Shown here: in pieces, positions 1 to 9,447 of the stretch | Position numbering within the stretch: the first letter of the stretch is position 1 | Layout of the letters: every line of letters begins with the position of its first letter | Assembly (NCBI RefSeq): GCF_011044255.1 | Contig: NZ_CP049107.1 | Coordinates: 2,691,501-2,755,500 of the forward strand | Origin: Rhizorhabdus phycosphaerae | GTDB taxonomy: Bacteria; Pseudomonadota; Alphaproteobacteria; Sphingomonadales; Sphingomonadaceae | Reading direction: 5' to 3' | Length of the DNA: 64,000 nt | The notes under the pieces: generated by a model | What the model saw: the letters and a program-made list of their open reading frames with translations, nothing else | The model's database searches: none | What the model was told of the DNA's origin: nothing | Translations under genes and position numbers: made by a program

Positions 1-411
1 GTCGCGGTCGAACACGGGCGACACGAACAGCGCGTTCCAGAAGCTCGCGCCGCTCTTCTTGTAGTTGAGAATTTCGACGGCGGTTTCACGGCGTTCGGCG
101 ATCGCGCGGCGTACTTCGGCGACGGTATCCCGATCGGTGTCCGGGCCCTGCATCAGCCGGCAATTTTTCCCAAGCAACTCCTCCGGCGTGTAGCCGGTCA
201 TGTTGAGGAAGGCCGGGTTGGCGAAGACGATCGGATGGTCCGGCGCATGCGGGTCGGTGACGATCATCGGCATGCGCGTCGCCCGCACGGCGGCGAAGAA
301 GATCGCGTTATGCTCGTCGCGCATGTCCGGATTGGCGCCCGCGCTCTGCAGCGGGGCAGGGCTGCCGGGGGGCATGTCCGAACGATCGTGCGTCACATAT
401 CCTCGCTGCAT
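1..411 (-). CDS. LOV-domain photosensor protein (partial, runs off window start)
   Basis: Blue-light (flavin) sensor module. The 137 visible residues hold a PAS/LOV core: a VFANPAF strand, the MTGYTPEELLGKN helix region and then NCRLMQGPDTD, which contains the photoactive cysteine (Cys84) that forms the FMN adduct in LOV domains, followed by EILNYKKSG and FWN. The usual NCRFLQ motif reads NCRLMQ here. The C-terminal output domain lies beyond base 1; in this group it is often an HWE-type histidine kinase, but that cannot be seen. I take the start at 411; in-frame Met13 and Met30 are alternatives. The gene is divergent from the YdeP-type oxidoreductase, with about 200 bases between them. Confidence 0.85.
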   Translation of the reverse strand, partial: MQRGYVTHDRSDMPPGSPAPLQSAGANPDMRDEHNAIFFAAVRATRMPMIVTDPHAPDHPIVFANPAFLNMTGYTPEELLGKNCRLMQGPDTDRDTVAEVRRAIAERRETAVEILNYKKSGASFWNALFVSPVFDRD

Positions 412-615
412 AACAAGGCCATAAGGGCTGGCGCGGTCTGAACGCGCGATCGCGGCGTTGGTTCAGCGCCTTGTCCTGCCCAAAGGAACAGTTAGTGTCT
501 CGGCACGGCACGGCCGGAACCCGCCGGCGGCGCGGCCGGTTCAGCCGTCGTCCCCGACCGAGGGAGGGGCTCTCTCATGCGGCGGTCTGCCGCCCGACGA
601 AGGACCAGGTTCGAC

Positions 616-2916
616 ATGGAGAAGGAAATCCGTCCCGGTGCGCTCAACCCCCTCGTCGCCGTGGAGTATCGGGGCGCCGTCGGCGGCTGGGGTTCGGTAC
701 GGGGCATGATCGGGACGCTGAAGACGTCCGGTGCCGGGCTGGCGGCGCTCGACACGCTCGCCGGGCTCAACAAACCGGGGGGGACGATGTGCACCTCCTG
801 CGCCTGGACCAAGGTGCCCAATCCCGGGCTCGTGGAATTTTGCGAGAATGGTGCGAAAGCCACCCTCTGGGACCTCACCACCGATCGCTGCACCCCCGCC
901 TTCTTCGCGGCTCATCCGGTCGCGGAGCTGGCGCGCTGGTCGGACTATGATCTCGAGCGGGTGGGCCGGCTCACCCATCCGATGCGCTATGATGCGGCCA
1001 CCGACCGCTATGTCGAGACCGATTGGGACGAGGCCTTTTCCGCGATCGGGGCCGAGCTGCGGCGGCTGGAGCCCCGGTCCGCGACCTTTTACGCGTCGGG
1101 AAAGGCTGCGCTCGAAGCCTCCTACCTCTACGCATTGTTTGCCCGTCTCTATGGGCACAATAATCTGCCCGACAGCTCGAACATGTGCCACGAGACGACG
1201 TCGGTGGCGCTCAAGACGGTGCTGGGGACCCCGGTGGGCACCTGCACCTTCGACGACCTCGCCCATTGCGACGCGATCTTCTACGTGGGCCAGAACCCCG
1301 GCACCAATTCGCCGCGCATCCTGCATCCCCTGAAGGATGCGGTGGACCGCGGCTGTCGCATCGTCGCGTTCAATCCGCTCAAGGAAAAGGGCCTGATCGC
1401 CTTCGCCGATCCCCAGAGCCCGGTCGACATGGCGCTCGGCCGATCGACGCCGATCGCGAGTCATTATGTGCAGGTCCGCCCGGGCGGCGACATTGCCGCG
1501 TTGACCGGCGTCGCCAAGCATGTGCTCGCGCTCGACGCAGAGGATCGCGCGCGGGGCGGTCCCGGTGTGCTCGACCGGGCCTTTCTGGAAGAGCATTGCC
1601 ATGGTCTCGCCGACTGGCTCCGCTTCGTCGAACAGAGCGACTGGGCCGAGCTGGAAAGGCAGTCGGGGGTCGGTCGCGCCGAGCTGGAGACGGCCGGCGC
1701 GATCTATGCCGCGTCCGAGCGGGTTATCGGCATCTATGGCATGGGCCTTACCCAGCATGTCCATGGGTCGGATGCCATCGGCGCCCTCGTCAACCTGCTC
1801 CTGTTGCGTGGCAATATCGGCCGCAAGGGCGCAGGCTGTCAGCCGATCCGGGGGCATAGCAACGTCCAGGGGCAGCGCACGGTCGGAATTACCGAGAAGC
1901 CAGAACTGGCCCCCAACGACGCCTATCGGGAGCTGTTCGGGTTCGAAGCCCCGATGCAGAAGGGTCACAACACAGTCGAGTTTCTCGAAGCGCTGCTGGC
2001 CGGCGAGGCCAAGGCCTTCATCGGTCTCGGCGGCAATCTGGTACGGGCGGTGCCGGATCAGGACCGGGTGGCCCGGGCGTGGGGAGGGATGGAGCTCACC
2101 GTCCATGTCGCAACCCGGCTCAATCGCACCCATCTGATACCTGGACGATCCAGCTGGCTTCTGCCCTGTCTCGTGCGGGCAGAGGAAGACATACAGGCCG
2201 GCGGACCGCAACAGGTGAGCATGGAGGACAGTTTCAGCCATATTCACGGTTCGATCGGGCGGCGGACCCCGGCCAGCCCCCATCTACTTTCCGAGGTCGC
2301 GATCGTCGCCGGCCTGGCCAAGGCGACGCTGGAGCCGCGCGACACGCTGCCATGGGATGCGTGGGTCGCAGATTATGGCCGCATCCGCGACCTGATCGCG
2401 CGCACCTGGCCCGATCAGTTCGCCGACATGAACCGGCGCATGAACGAGCCCGGCGGCTTTTATCGCGGTAACAGCGCGCATGACCGGATCTGGAAGACCG
2501 AGAGCGGCAAGGCGCAGTTCACCATCCCCGGCTCGCTTGATGCTGCCGACCTCGTCGACCGGCCCGGCCGCTTCCGGCTGATCACGCTGCGCTCGAACGA
2601 CCAGTTCAACACCACGGTCTATGGCATGTCTGACCGGTTGCGCGGCATAGAGGGCGATCGCATGATCGTGATGATGGCACCTGCCGATATGGCGGCGCTG
2701 GGCCTGAAGAAGGGGCAGCGGGTAGCCCTGGTCGGCGATGCGGCGGACGGAATCGCCCGCTCGGTCGAGGGGCTCGCCGTCATCCCCTATGATCTGCCGC
2801 GCGGTGCCATCGCGGGCTATTTCCCCGAGCTCAATCCGCTCTCGCCGCTGTCGCGCCATGACGGTGCCTCGGGGACGCCTGCGTCCAAAGCGATCCCGGT
2901 CCGCATTCTCGCCTGA
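616..2916 (+). CDS. FdhF/YdeP family molybdopterin oxidoreductase
   Basis: Molybdopterin-dependent oxidoreductase of the formate-dehydrogenase-alpha-like YdeP family, 766 residues. Visible marks are the N-terminal GTMCTSCAW motif (Cys59 and Cys62), the long molybdopterin domain with SSNMCHETTS, GQNPGTNSPR and GNIGRKGAGCQPIRGHSNVQG, and a C-terminal molydopterin-binding domain near RSNDQFNTTVYG. E. coli YdeP is linked to acid resistance, but the substrate of this family is not settled. I place the start at Met 616, which gives MEKEIRPG and has an AAGGA-like site upstream; an in-frame ATG at 577 would add 13 Arg-rich residues that do not resemble the family. It stops 8 bases before the convergent sensor kinase ends. 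No FdhD or cofactor genes are adjacent. Confidence 0.85.
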   Translation: MEKEIRPGALNPLVAVEYRGAVGGWGSVRGMIGTLKTSGAGLAALDTLAGLNKPGGTMCTSCAWTKVPNPGLVEFCENGAKATLWDLTTDRCTPAFFAAHPVAELARWSDYDLERVGRLTHPMRYDAATDRYVETDWDEAFSAIGAELRRLEPRSATFYASGKAALEASYLYALFARLYGHNNLPDSSNMCHETTSVALKTVLGTPVGTCTFDDLAHCDAIFYVGQNPGTNSPRILHPLKDAVDRGCRIVAFNPLKEKGLIAFADPQSPVDMALGRSTPIASHYVQVRPGGDIAALTGVAKHVLALDAEDRARGGPGVLDRAFLEEHCHGLADWLRFVEQSDWAELERQSGVGRAELETAGAIYAASERVIGIYGMGLTQHVHGSDAIGALVNLLLLRGNIGRKGAGCQPIRGHSNVQGQRTVGITEKPELAPNDAYRELFGFEAPMQKGHNTVEFLEALLAGEAKAFIGLGGNLVRAVPDQDRVARAWGGMELTVHVATRLNRTHLIPGRSSWLLPCLVRAEEDIQAGGPQQVSMEDSFSHIHGSIGRRTPASPHLLSEVAIVAGLAKATLEPRDTLPWDAWVADYGRIRDLIARTWPDQFADMNRRMNEPGGFYRGNSAHDRIWKTESGKAQFTIPGSLDAADLVDRPGRFRLITLRSNDQFNTTVYGMSDRLRGIEGDRMIVMMAPADMAALGLKKGQRVALVGDAADGIARSVEGLAVIPYDLPRGAIAGYFPELNPLSPLSRHDGASGTPASKAIPVRILA

Positions 2917-2924
2917 TCCGTGCC

Positions 2925-5861
2925 TCAGCCCGCCCGGTCAGCCATGATCTCCTGAATCCGGGCGGCGAGCATGTCCATCGGGAAGGGCTTGGTGAGCAGG
3001 GCCATGTTCGGGGCCAGCTGGCCATTGCCGATCACGGCATTCTCGGCATATCCGGTCATGAACAGCACCCGGAGATCGGGACGGAGCACCAGCGCGGCGT
3101 CCGCCACCTGCCGACCGTTCATCCCGCCGGGAAGCCCGACATCGGTGATGAGCAGGTCGATATGCGGGGTGGCGTGGACGGCTGCCAGCGCGCCGGCGCC
3201 GTCGGCCGCCTCGACGACATTGTAGCCGAGCTCCTCGACCACTTCGACGACCAGCATTCGCACGGTCGGTTCGTCGTCGACCACCAGCACGCATCCCGCT
3301 CCGCGCTCGGCTTCAGCCAGCGGCGCGGTAGGTTGCGGTGCGACGTCGCCATCGGCAGGCGCGGCTTCCGCATGCCGCGGCAGGTAGATGCACATCGTCG
3401 TGCCCAACCCGATCTCGGTGTAGATGCGGACCTGTCCTCCCGACTGTCGCGCGAAGCCATAGATCATCGAAAGGCCGAGCCCGGTCCCCTCCCCCATGGG
3501 TTTGGTGGTGAAGAAGGGATCGAAGGCGCGCGCCGCAATGTCCGGAGCCATGCCCGTGCCGGTATCCGTCACGCAGATCGAAACATACTGCCCGGCTTCC
3601 AGGTCGCGCTCGCGGGCGGCGCGCTCGTCGAGCCACTTGTTGGCGGTCTCTATCGTGATCCGTCCCCCCTGCGGCATCGCGTCGCGCGCGTTGATGCAGA
3701 GATTGATGATCGCGTTCTCGAGCTGGTTGGGGTCCACCAGGGTCGTCCACAGACCCGCCTTGCCGACCGTCTCGACGGCAACAGCCGGCCCGACCGTGCG
3801 CCGGATCAGGTCCTCCAGGTCGAAGATCAGCCGGTTCACGTCGGTCGGTTTGGGATCGAGCGTCTGTCGCCGCGAGAAGGCGAGCAGGCGGTGCGTTAGA
3901 GCGGCCGCGCGCTTGACCGCGCCCTGCGCGGCGATCGAATATTTCTCCAGCTCGTAGACGCGGCCCTGGGCGATGCGGATTTGCATCATCTCCAGCGCAC
4001 CGGAGATACCGGTCAGCAGATTGTTGAAATCATGCGCGAGGCCTCCCGTCAGCTGTCCGACCGCCTCCATCTTCTGTGACTGGCGCAACGCCTCCTCGGC
4101 GCGGTCGCGCTCGGCCGCCGTCGCCGCGACCTCGGCCTGCAGTCCGATCTTTTCGCGGTGAAGCTGACGCTCGACGGCCTTGCGCGCCGAGACGTCCTGC
4201 ATGGCGCCCACCATGCGGATCGGCGTTCCCGCAGCGTCGCGGAGAACATATCCGCGATCGAGCACGTCGGCATAGCTGCCATCGGCGCGGGCGAAGCGAT
4301 ATTCGTCGCTCCAGTCGGTGCCCGAGGAATCGATCACCGCATGGATGCTGCGGTCGATCCGGTCCCGGTCCTCGGGGTGGATGCTTCCCAGCCACCATTC
4401 CCCGGTCGGTTCTACTTCGGTCAGCCTGTGTCCATAGGCGCGCTCGAGCGCCTCGTTCCAGATCACCATGTTCGTCCGGAAATCCCAGTCCCAGACCGCG
4501 TCGTTGGTGGCGCGCCCGGCAAGGCGCAGGCGCTCTTCCACCTCGCGCATCGCGGCATTGGCCAGCCGGTCGCGGGTGATGTCCTGCACCGTTCCGATCA
4601 GACGGACCGGCCTTCGGCCGTCGAAGAACGCCAGGCCATGCGCGGCGATGTGGCGCAACTTGCCGTCTTCGATGCCGATGGTCCGATACTCGACCTCGAA
4701 CTCGTGGTTGCCGTCGGGATCGAGCGACGCGACGACGGCGGCATGTGCCCTCTCGCGGTCCTCCGGATGGAGCCCTCCCAGAAAGGTCGATTCATAGGAC
4801 ACGGCGGCACCCGGCGGCAGGCCGAACAATTCCCGGCAGCGGTCATCCCACTTCAGCGTCTGCTCGACCGGGCGATAGTCGAACCGGCCGAGGCGGGCTG
4901 CCTTCGTGGCCAGTTCCAGTTCCTCGCGGCTGCGCTCCAGCGCGCGTTCCGTGTGCCGCCGCTCGGTGATGTCGTAGAACAGCACTGCCACATGATGTTT
5001 CGCCGGATCGTCGATCCGGTAGGCGCTGACAAGATACCATCGGTCCTCAAGCGCCTTGGCCGGAAGCTCCAGCCGCGCGGTCTTGCCGGAGCGCGCCACC
5101 TCTCCATAGAGGTCGAACCAATGTTGCTCGTGGTTCGGTGCGATCTCCCGCATCGATCGGCCCGCAGCATTGGCTACGCCGGTATAATGCTCGAAGGATT
5201 CGTTCACCTCGAGGAAGCGATAGTCGAGCGCCTCGCCGCGGTCGCCGAATATGACCTCGATGACGCAGAAGCCGGCATCGATCGAATTGAACAGGCTGCG
5301 ATAGCGATGCTCGCTCATCCGCAGCGCCTCTTCGCTGCGCACGCGGTCGGCAGCTTCGCGGATCCGCAGCGCAACGTCCTCGACCAGGGAAACTTCGACG
5401 GTTTCCCAGGCCCGGGGCCGCTGCATGTTCACATAAAGCAGGCTGTCGAGCTGTCCGTTGCGCATGATCGGGCAAATGATCGCTGCGCGCGTGTCGATGG
5501 CCGCCCAGCTTTCGTCATGACCGGCGCTCAGCGGATGGGTCGTAACATCGTCGAGGATCAGAGTGCGCCCGACCCGAAGTTCGGCCATCAGAGCCTCGCC
5601 ATAGCCCTCCATCGGCCGGAGCCGCCCCTGGAGATTTTCCAGCCGCCCTCCCGAATCGGCGTCAATCCGGCTGAGGCCGCCGTCCACAGCCAGCGAAGCG
5701 AAGCCGCAGCGGTCGGCGCCCAGCCTGTCCGCCAGCATCCGCGAGGCCGTGTCGAGAATAGCCTGTGCGTCGTTGATCTCGCGCAGCGTGTCGAGGAAGG
5801 CGAGCTGGAAAGCCTGCCGTTCAAGCAGCTGTTCGCGGCTCAACTGTTCCGATCTCGGCAT
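2925..5861 (-). CDS. Hybrid histidine kinase: GAF, three PAS, HisKA, HATPase, receiver
   Basis: Cytoplasmic multi-sensor hybrid kinase of 978 residues. Residues about 1-175 are GAF-like. PAS/PAC units follow at about 185-300, 310-430 and 440-560, each closing in a DITERR, DITRDR or DVSARK type end. The HisKA helix carries the phospho-acceptor in GGLAHDFNNLL (His near 610). An HATPase_c domain has NARDAMP, DTGTGM and GTGLGLSMIYG. A C-terminal receiver domain (from about 860) has VDDE and the phospho-acceptor Asp in LLITDVGLP. There are no transmembrane segments, so the cue is probably internal. No response regulator or output domain is adjacent, and the receiver may act as an intramolecular sink or phosphorelay step. 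Confidence 0.92.
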   Translation of the reverse strand: MPRSEQLSREQLLERQAFQLAFLDTLREINDAQAILDTASRMLADRLGADRCGFASLAVDGGLSRIDADSGGRLENLQGRLRPMEGYGEALMAELRVGRTLILDDVTTHPLSAGHDESWAAIDTRAAIICPIMRNGQLDSLLYVNMQRPRAWETVEVSLVEDVALRIREAADRVRSEEALRMSEHRYRSLFNSIDAGFCVIEVIFGDRGEALDYRFLEVNESFEHYTGVANAAGRSMREIAPNHEQHWFDLYGEVARSGKTARLELPAKALEDRWYLVSAYRIDDPAKHHVAVLFYDITERRHTERALERSREELELATKAARLGRFDYRPVEQTLKWDDRCRELFGLPPGAAVSYESTFLGGLHPEDRERAHAAVVASLDPDGNHEFEVEYRTIGIEDGKLRHIAAHGLAFFDGRRPVRLIGTVQDITRDRLANAAMREVEERLRLAGRATNDAVWDWDFRTNMVIWNEALERAYGHRLTEVEPTGEWWLGSIHPEDRDRIDRSIHAVIDSSGTDWSDEYRFARADGSYADVLDRGYVLRDAAGTPIRMVGAMQDVSARKAVERQLHREKIGLQAEVAATAAERDRAEEALRQSQKMEAVGQLTGGLAHDFNNLLTGISGALEMMQIRIAQGRVYELEKYSIAAQGAVKRAAALTHRLLAFSRRQTLDPKPTDVNRLIFDLEDLIRRTVGPAVAVETVGKAGLWTTLVDPNQLENAIINLCINARDAMPQGGRITIETANKWLDERAARERDLEAGQYVSICVTDTGTGMAPDIAARAFDPFFTTKPMGEGTGLGLSMIYGFARQSGGQVRIYTEIGLGTTMCIYLPRHAEAAPADGDVAPQPTAPLAEAERGAGCVLVVDDEPTVRMLVVEVVEELGYNVVEAADGAGALAAVHATPHIDLLITDVGLPGGMNGRQVADAALVLRPDLRVLFMTGYAENAVIGNGQLAPNMALLTKPFPMDMLAARIQEIMADRAG

Positions 5862-6024
5862 GCTTCCCCCAACGACGTCAGCCCATGACAGGTCTGCGCC
5901 GGCGGCTTAGCCGCAGCGGACCGATCATGGGAGCCAGCATATATACCGGCTTCAGCCGCGCCACCGGGGAGCGGATTGGAAAAGAATGTCCAGAATGATC
6001 GATAGTTCCGCGACCGGGATGAGA

Positions 6025-6054
6025 AGGGCCGCCCCCGCAAGCGGAAGCGGCCCT
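6025..6054 (-). terminator. Hairpin downstream of the TonB-dependent receptor
   Basis: Arms AGGGCCGC and GCGGCCCT (6025-6032 and 6047-6054) form an 8-bp perfect stem 22 bases after the receptor stop on the minus strand. A short pyrimidine run, TCTCATC, follows. The U-tract is weak, so intrinsic termination is only likely. Confidence 0.45.
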
Positions 6055-6075
6055 CGGTCTCCGACTGGTCGCCGA

Positions 6076-8391
6076 TCAGAATTCGGCGGTCAGCCTCGCG
6101 CCCCATGTCCGGGGCCGGTTGAAGATCGCCGTCGCCAGCGATCCGAAGTCGGTCGCGAAGCTATAGTAACGGTTGTTGGTCAGATTCTCGCCGAACAGCT
6201 GGGCGGTCAGCTTCACATTATCGCCAGCGGGGATGTCGGACAGGATCACCCGTGCGGACAGTTCTTTCTGAGTTCCGGTCCGGAACCCCTGCAGGGTTGG
6301 AGCCAGTGAGTCGATCACCGCCAGACGCGCGCTGCTCTTGGTCGAATAATCGACGCGGAACGTCGCCACTCCCATCGGCATGGGCGAGGTCTTTACCTGC
6401 GCGCCGACATGGGTCGACCATTTGCTGAGATAGGCGAAATGGGCGGTCGAGCCGACATTGGTCACCACGCCGCCGACGATCTGGTTATATTCCTTATATT
6501 TCGGATCGACATAGCCGACATTGCCGTCCAGCTGGACATGTTCGCCCAGCAGCAGCGCGCCTTCGAGTTCGAAGCCGCGGTAGCGCGCCTTGGCCGCGTT
6601 GACGATGAAGTTGGTGCGGGTCACGCTGTTGAACTGGTTGACCTGCAGATTGTCGTAATCGATCTGGAAGACGTTGCCGTCCAGCCGCAGATGGCGGTTG
6701 AGTGCGGTCAGCTTCCAGCCCAGTTCGTAGGTGATCGCTTTTTCGGGATCCCAGCCTGGCGATCCTGGTGCGAGGGCGTTGAAACCGCCCGCGCGGAAGC
6801 TCGAGGCGATCCGGCCATAGGTCATGAAGCCAGGAACCCAGCGATAGCTGATCGATCCGCTATAGCCGAAATTGCTCCAGTCATTCTTGCCGACCTGGTT
6901 GGTGGTCGTGGTGGTGGTCGTCGTCTGGACGATGCCGGTGGCGATGTCGCGCTTGTCCTTGGTGTAGCGGCCGCCGACGGTCACCTCGAGCTTCTCGTCG
7001 AGCGAAGCGGGCTTCCACTTCACCTCGCCGAAGGCCGCGTAGGACTTGGTGGTCTGCTCATAGGTCACGCTGCGGTCGAGACGGATCCACGCCGCGCCCA
7101 CCGGTGAGTTGAGGACTGTGGTGACGTTCTCGTTCACCTTCTCCCACCAATAATAGAGACCCAGCACATATTCGAAGTCGGCGAGGTCGCCCGCAACCTG
7201 GACCTCCTGGCTGAGCTGCTTCTGCGTGCCGGGGTTGGTCGGCGCCGCATGGACGCTGATGGGCTCGACCCGCTGGGCAGGGTTGCGCGGGTTGAGGACC
7301 GTGCCGAGAATATAGCTGCCACCCAGATAATTGCGCAGATGCTGATCGATCTCGGCATAGTTGGTGATCGACTTGAACTGCGCGGTCTCCGCGATCGGAT
7401 AGGTCAGCGTCAGCGTGTCGCCCCAGCTCTTGATCACCGCATTGCCCTGAATGCGCGGGTCGCGATAGCTGAGGTCGAGCGCTTTGGGGCTGAGCACCAG
7501 CGGCGGACCCGACGGATTGGCCGCCGCCGAATTGGTGTAGGCCGTAATCGCCGCCGGCGTGCCGCCGATCGCCTGCCAGGCGGTGAAGGAGACATTGCGC
7601 GCATAGCGGAAGCGGTTGTCGATCTCGAGATCGCCGAACGAGCCAGCGAGCGCAGCGGTTAGGCCCAGATCCTTCTCGTTGCCGCCCCAGTCGGATTTCG
7701 ACAGGCCGGGCGTGCGCACCCAACCATCGCGCTGGCGCCAGTTGGCGCCCAGCTTCAGGCGCCAGTCGGACTGGCCGATCGCGCCGGTCTGAAGCACGGC
7801 GGAGAGCATCTTGTCGTCATAGCGACCATAGCCGATCGAGACCTTGGCGCTCGGTTCGTCGGTGGGTGCCTGGGTTACCAGCATGATCGCGCCGCCGGTC
7901 GTGTTGCGTCCGAACAGCGTGCCCTGCGGACCGCGCAGCACTTCGACGCGCTCCAGGTCGGGAAGGTCGAAGGCCGCACTTGTCGCGCGCGGCGTGTAGA
8001 CCCCGTCGACATAGAGGGCGACGGCCGGCTCGGTGTAGAGTGTGGTCGACAGCGTGCCGATGCCGCGAATGAACACGACGGGGGCGTTGGCGCTGCCCGA
8101 TCCCTGCGTGATTTTGAGGTTCGGGGCGAGATCGGCGAGCGCACTGAGCCGGGTGAGCACCCGTTGCTCGATATCCTTGCCCCCGATCGCGGTGATCGGC
8201 AGCGGCGCAGTTTCGGCCCGCTCCGCGCGCCGGCGCGCAGTGACGATGATATCGGCGAGGCCACCCTGGCTTGCGACCGGATCGGCCTGCTCCTCGGCGA
8301 ACGCCGGCGCAGAAACGAGTCCGACGAAGGCCACCGACAATGCGGTGCCTCCGCGCAAGACGGACGTGATTCGACTCCTCATTGCTTTCAT
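6076..8391 (-). CDS. TonB-dependent outer-membrane receptor
   Basis: Outer-membrane active transporter of 771 residues, energised by TonB. It starts with a signal peptide (hydrophobic ALSVAFVGLVSAPAFA, cleavage before EEQ), followed by a plug domain opening with DIIVTARRRAE and GKDIEQRV and containing LRGPQGTLFGRNTTGGAIM. A 22-strand-type barrel ends in the aromatic-terminated RLTAEF. This belongs to the large sphingomonad receptor group used for plant-derived or aromatic substrates as well as siderophores; the ligand cannot be read from sequence. It is divergent from a short-chain dehydrogenase with an operator-like palindrome between them, which suggests a catabolic substrate. A second possible start, Met4 (MRSRITSV), is equally good. 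Confidence 0.92.
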   Translation of the reverse strand: MKAMRSRITSVLRGGTALSVAFVGLVSAPAFAEEQADPVASQGGLADIIVTARRRAERAETAPLPITAIGGKDIEQRVLTRLSALADLAPNLKITQGSGSANAPVVFIRGIGTLSTTLYTEPAVALYVDGVYTPRATSAAFDLPDLERVEVLRGPQGTLFGRNTTGGAIMLVTQAPTDEPSAKVSIGYGRYDDKMLSAVLQTGAIGQSDWRLKLGANWRQRDGWVRTPGLSKSDWGGNEKDLGLTAALAGSFGDLEIDNRFRYARNVSFTAWQAIGGTPAAITAYTNSAAANPSGPPLVLSPKALDLSYRDPRIQGNAVIKSWGDTLTLTYPIAETAQFKSITNYAEIDQHLRNYLGGSYILGTVLNPRNPAQRVEPISVHAAPTNPGTQKQLSQEVQVAGDLADFEYVLGLYYWWEKVNENVTTVLNSPVGAAWIRLDRSVTYEQTTKSYAAFGEVKWKPASLDEKLEVTVGGRYTKDKRDIATGIVQTTTTTTTTNQVGKNDWSNFGYSGSISYRWVPGFMTYGRIASSFRAGGFNALAPGSPGWDPEKAITYELGWKLTALNRHLRLDGNVFQIDYDNLQVNQFNSVTRTNFIVNAAKARYRGFELEGALLLGEHVQLDGNVGYVDPKYKEYNQIVGGVVTNVGSTAHFAYLSKWSTHVGAQVKTSPMPMGVATFRVDYSTKSSARLAVIDSLAPTLQGFRTGTQKELSARVILSDIPAGDNVKLTAQLFGENLTNNRYYSFATDFGSLATAIFNRPRTWGARLTAEF

Positions 8392-8507
8392 CTTCCCCTC
8401 CTATGGACGCGCCCTGAAGGACGTCGTCTTTCTCCTGTGCCGGCAGCCCCGCCGGCCGTTCTTCACACCGCTTCTGTCCGGTCTCTCGCCGCCGTCGGTG
8501 ATCTGTC

Positions 8508-8538
8508 GATTGACAACCTATCAATCATGGTAATCTTA
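8508..8538 (+). promoter_or_regulatory. Candidate promoter and operator of the SDR gene
   Basis: TTGACA (8510-8515) is followed after 17 bases by ATCTTA (8533-8538). The -35 box lies inside an inverted repeat GATTGA-N7-TCAATC (8508-8526). The placement suggests a repressor site, but no local regulator gene is obvious. Confidence 0.35.
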
Positions 8539-8572
8539 TCAAGAATAAACATAGCAGCGACGAGAGGACGGC

Positions 8573-9421
8573 ATGAAGGATTTCAAAGGGCGCGTGGCGG
8601 TGATCACTGGAGCGGCCAACGGCATTGGCCGGGCACTGGCCGAACAGCTTGCGGCCGAGGGCGCGCGGCTGGCGATCATGGACATCGAGGCCGACACGCT
8701 CGAGGCGCTGCGCGCCGAACTTGCCGGACGCGGCATCGACGTGTTCGCGCGCGCCTTCGATATTGGCGACTGGGATGCCAGCGAGGCCTTTGCCCGGGAT
8801 GTGCTGAACCATTTCGGCACCGTCAATCTGGTGATCGCCAATGCCGGGGTAACCACGGTCGGCCGCCCCGCCACGACGCTGTCGATCAATGACTGGCGCT
8901 GGGTATTGGGCACGAACCTCTACGGCGTGATCCATGCGATCCAGCCTTTCCTGCCGACCCTGATGGGACAGGCCGATTCGCATATCGCGGTCACCGCGTC
9001 GGGCGTCTGCTCGTTTACCGGAGTGGCGCTCAACGGCCCCTATTGCGCCAGCAAGGCGGCGGTCATCTCCTATGCCGAGACGCTGTACCGGGAACTGGCG
9101 GCGGCGAATCCGCCGGTCGGGGTGACCGCTATCTGTCCCGGAACCACGCTGGCAACCTTCCAGCGCTCCGAGGAGCGGCGGCCGGCCCATCTTCCCGACC
9201 TGGCCGAGAGCGACCCGATTCCGCCGGTGTTCCGCGAGATGCTGGCGAAGATCCGCGCCGATGGCCTCACCTCCGAGGAGGTCGCACGCCAGTCGCTCGA
9301 AGCGATCCGCGAAAATCGTTTCTACGTCATCACCCATCCGGAAAACGGACATATAGCCGCCGCGCGGGGCAATGACGCCGCGGCGGCGCGCAATCCGTCG
9401 ATCGGATTGCCGGCGGCCTGA
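8573..9421 (+). CDS. SDR family NAD(P)-dependent oxidoreductase
   Basis: Classical short-chain dehydrogenase/reductase, 282 residues. The Rossmann nucleotide site is GAANGIGRALAEQ near residue 14 (TGxxxGxG type), then NAG in VIANAGV, the catalytic Ser in TASGVCSF and the YxxxK pair in YCASKAAV. The MDIEADTLEAL segment after beta-2 carries Asp, which favours NAD over NADP. The substrate is unknown. GAGAGGACG precedes the ATG with good spacing. It is transcribed away from a TonB-dependent receptor and converges with an MFS transporter, a layout typical of a small catabolic locus. Confidence 0.9.
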   Translation: MKDFKGRVAVITGAANGIGRALAEQLAAEGARLAIMDIEADTLEALRAELAGRGIDVFARAFDIGDWDASEAFARDVLNHFGTVNLVIANAGVTTVGRPATTLSINDWRWVLGTNLYGVIHAIQPFLPTLMGQADSHIAVTASGVCSFTGVALNGPYCASKAAVISYAETLYRELAAANPPVGVTAICPGTTLATFQRSEERRPAHLPDLAESDPIPPVFREMLAKIRADGLTSEEVARQSLEAIRENRFYVITHPENGHIAAARGNDAAAARNPSIGLPAA

Positions 9422-9447
9422 AGGCCGGTTCGGGCGGGGCGTCGCGA

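Noticed and set aside
541-5888. Long frames opposite the YdeP-type gene (541-2283 minus) and the hybrid kinase (4158-5888 plus)
   Set aside because: Shadows of coding frames with clear family motifs.
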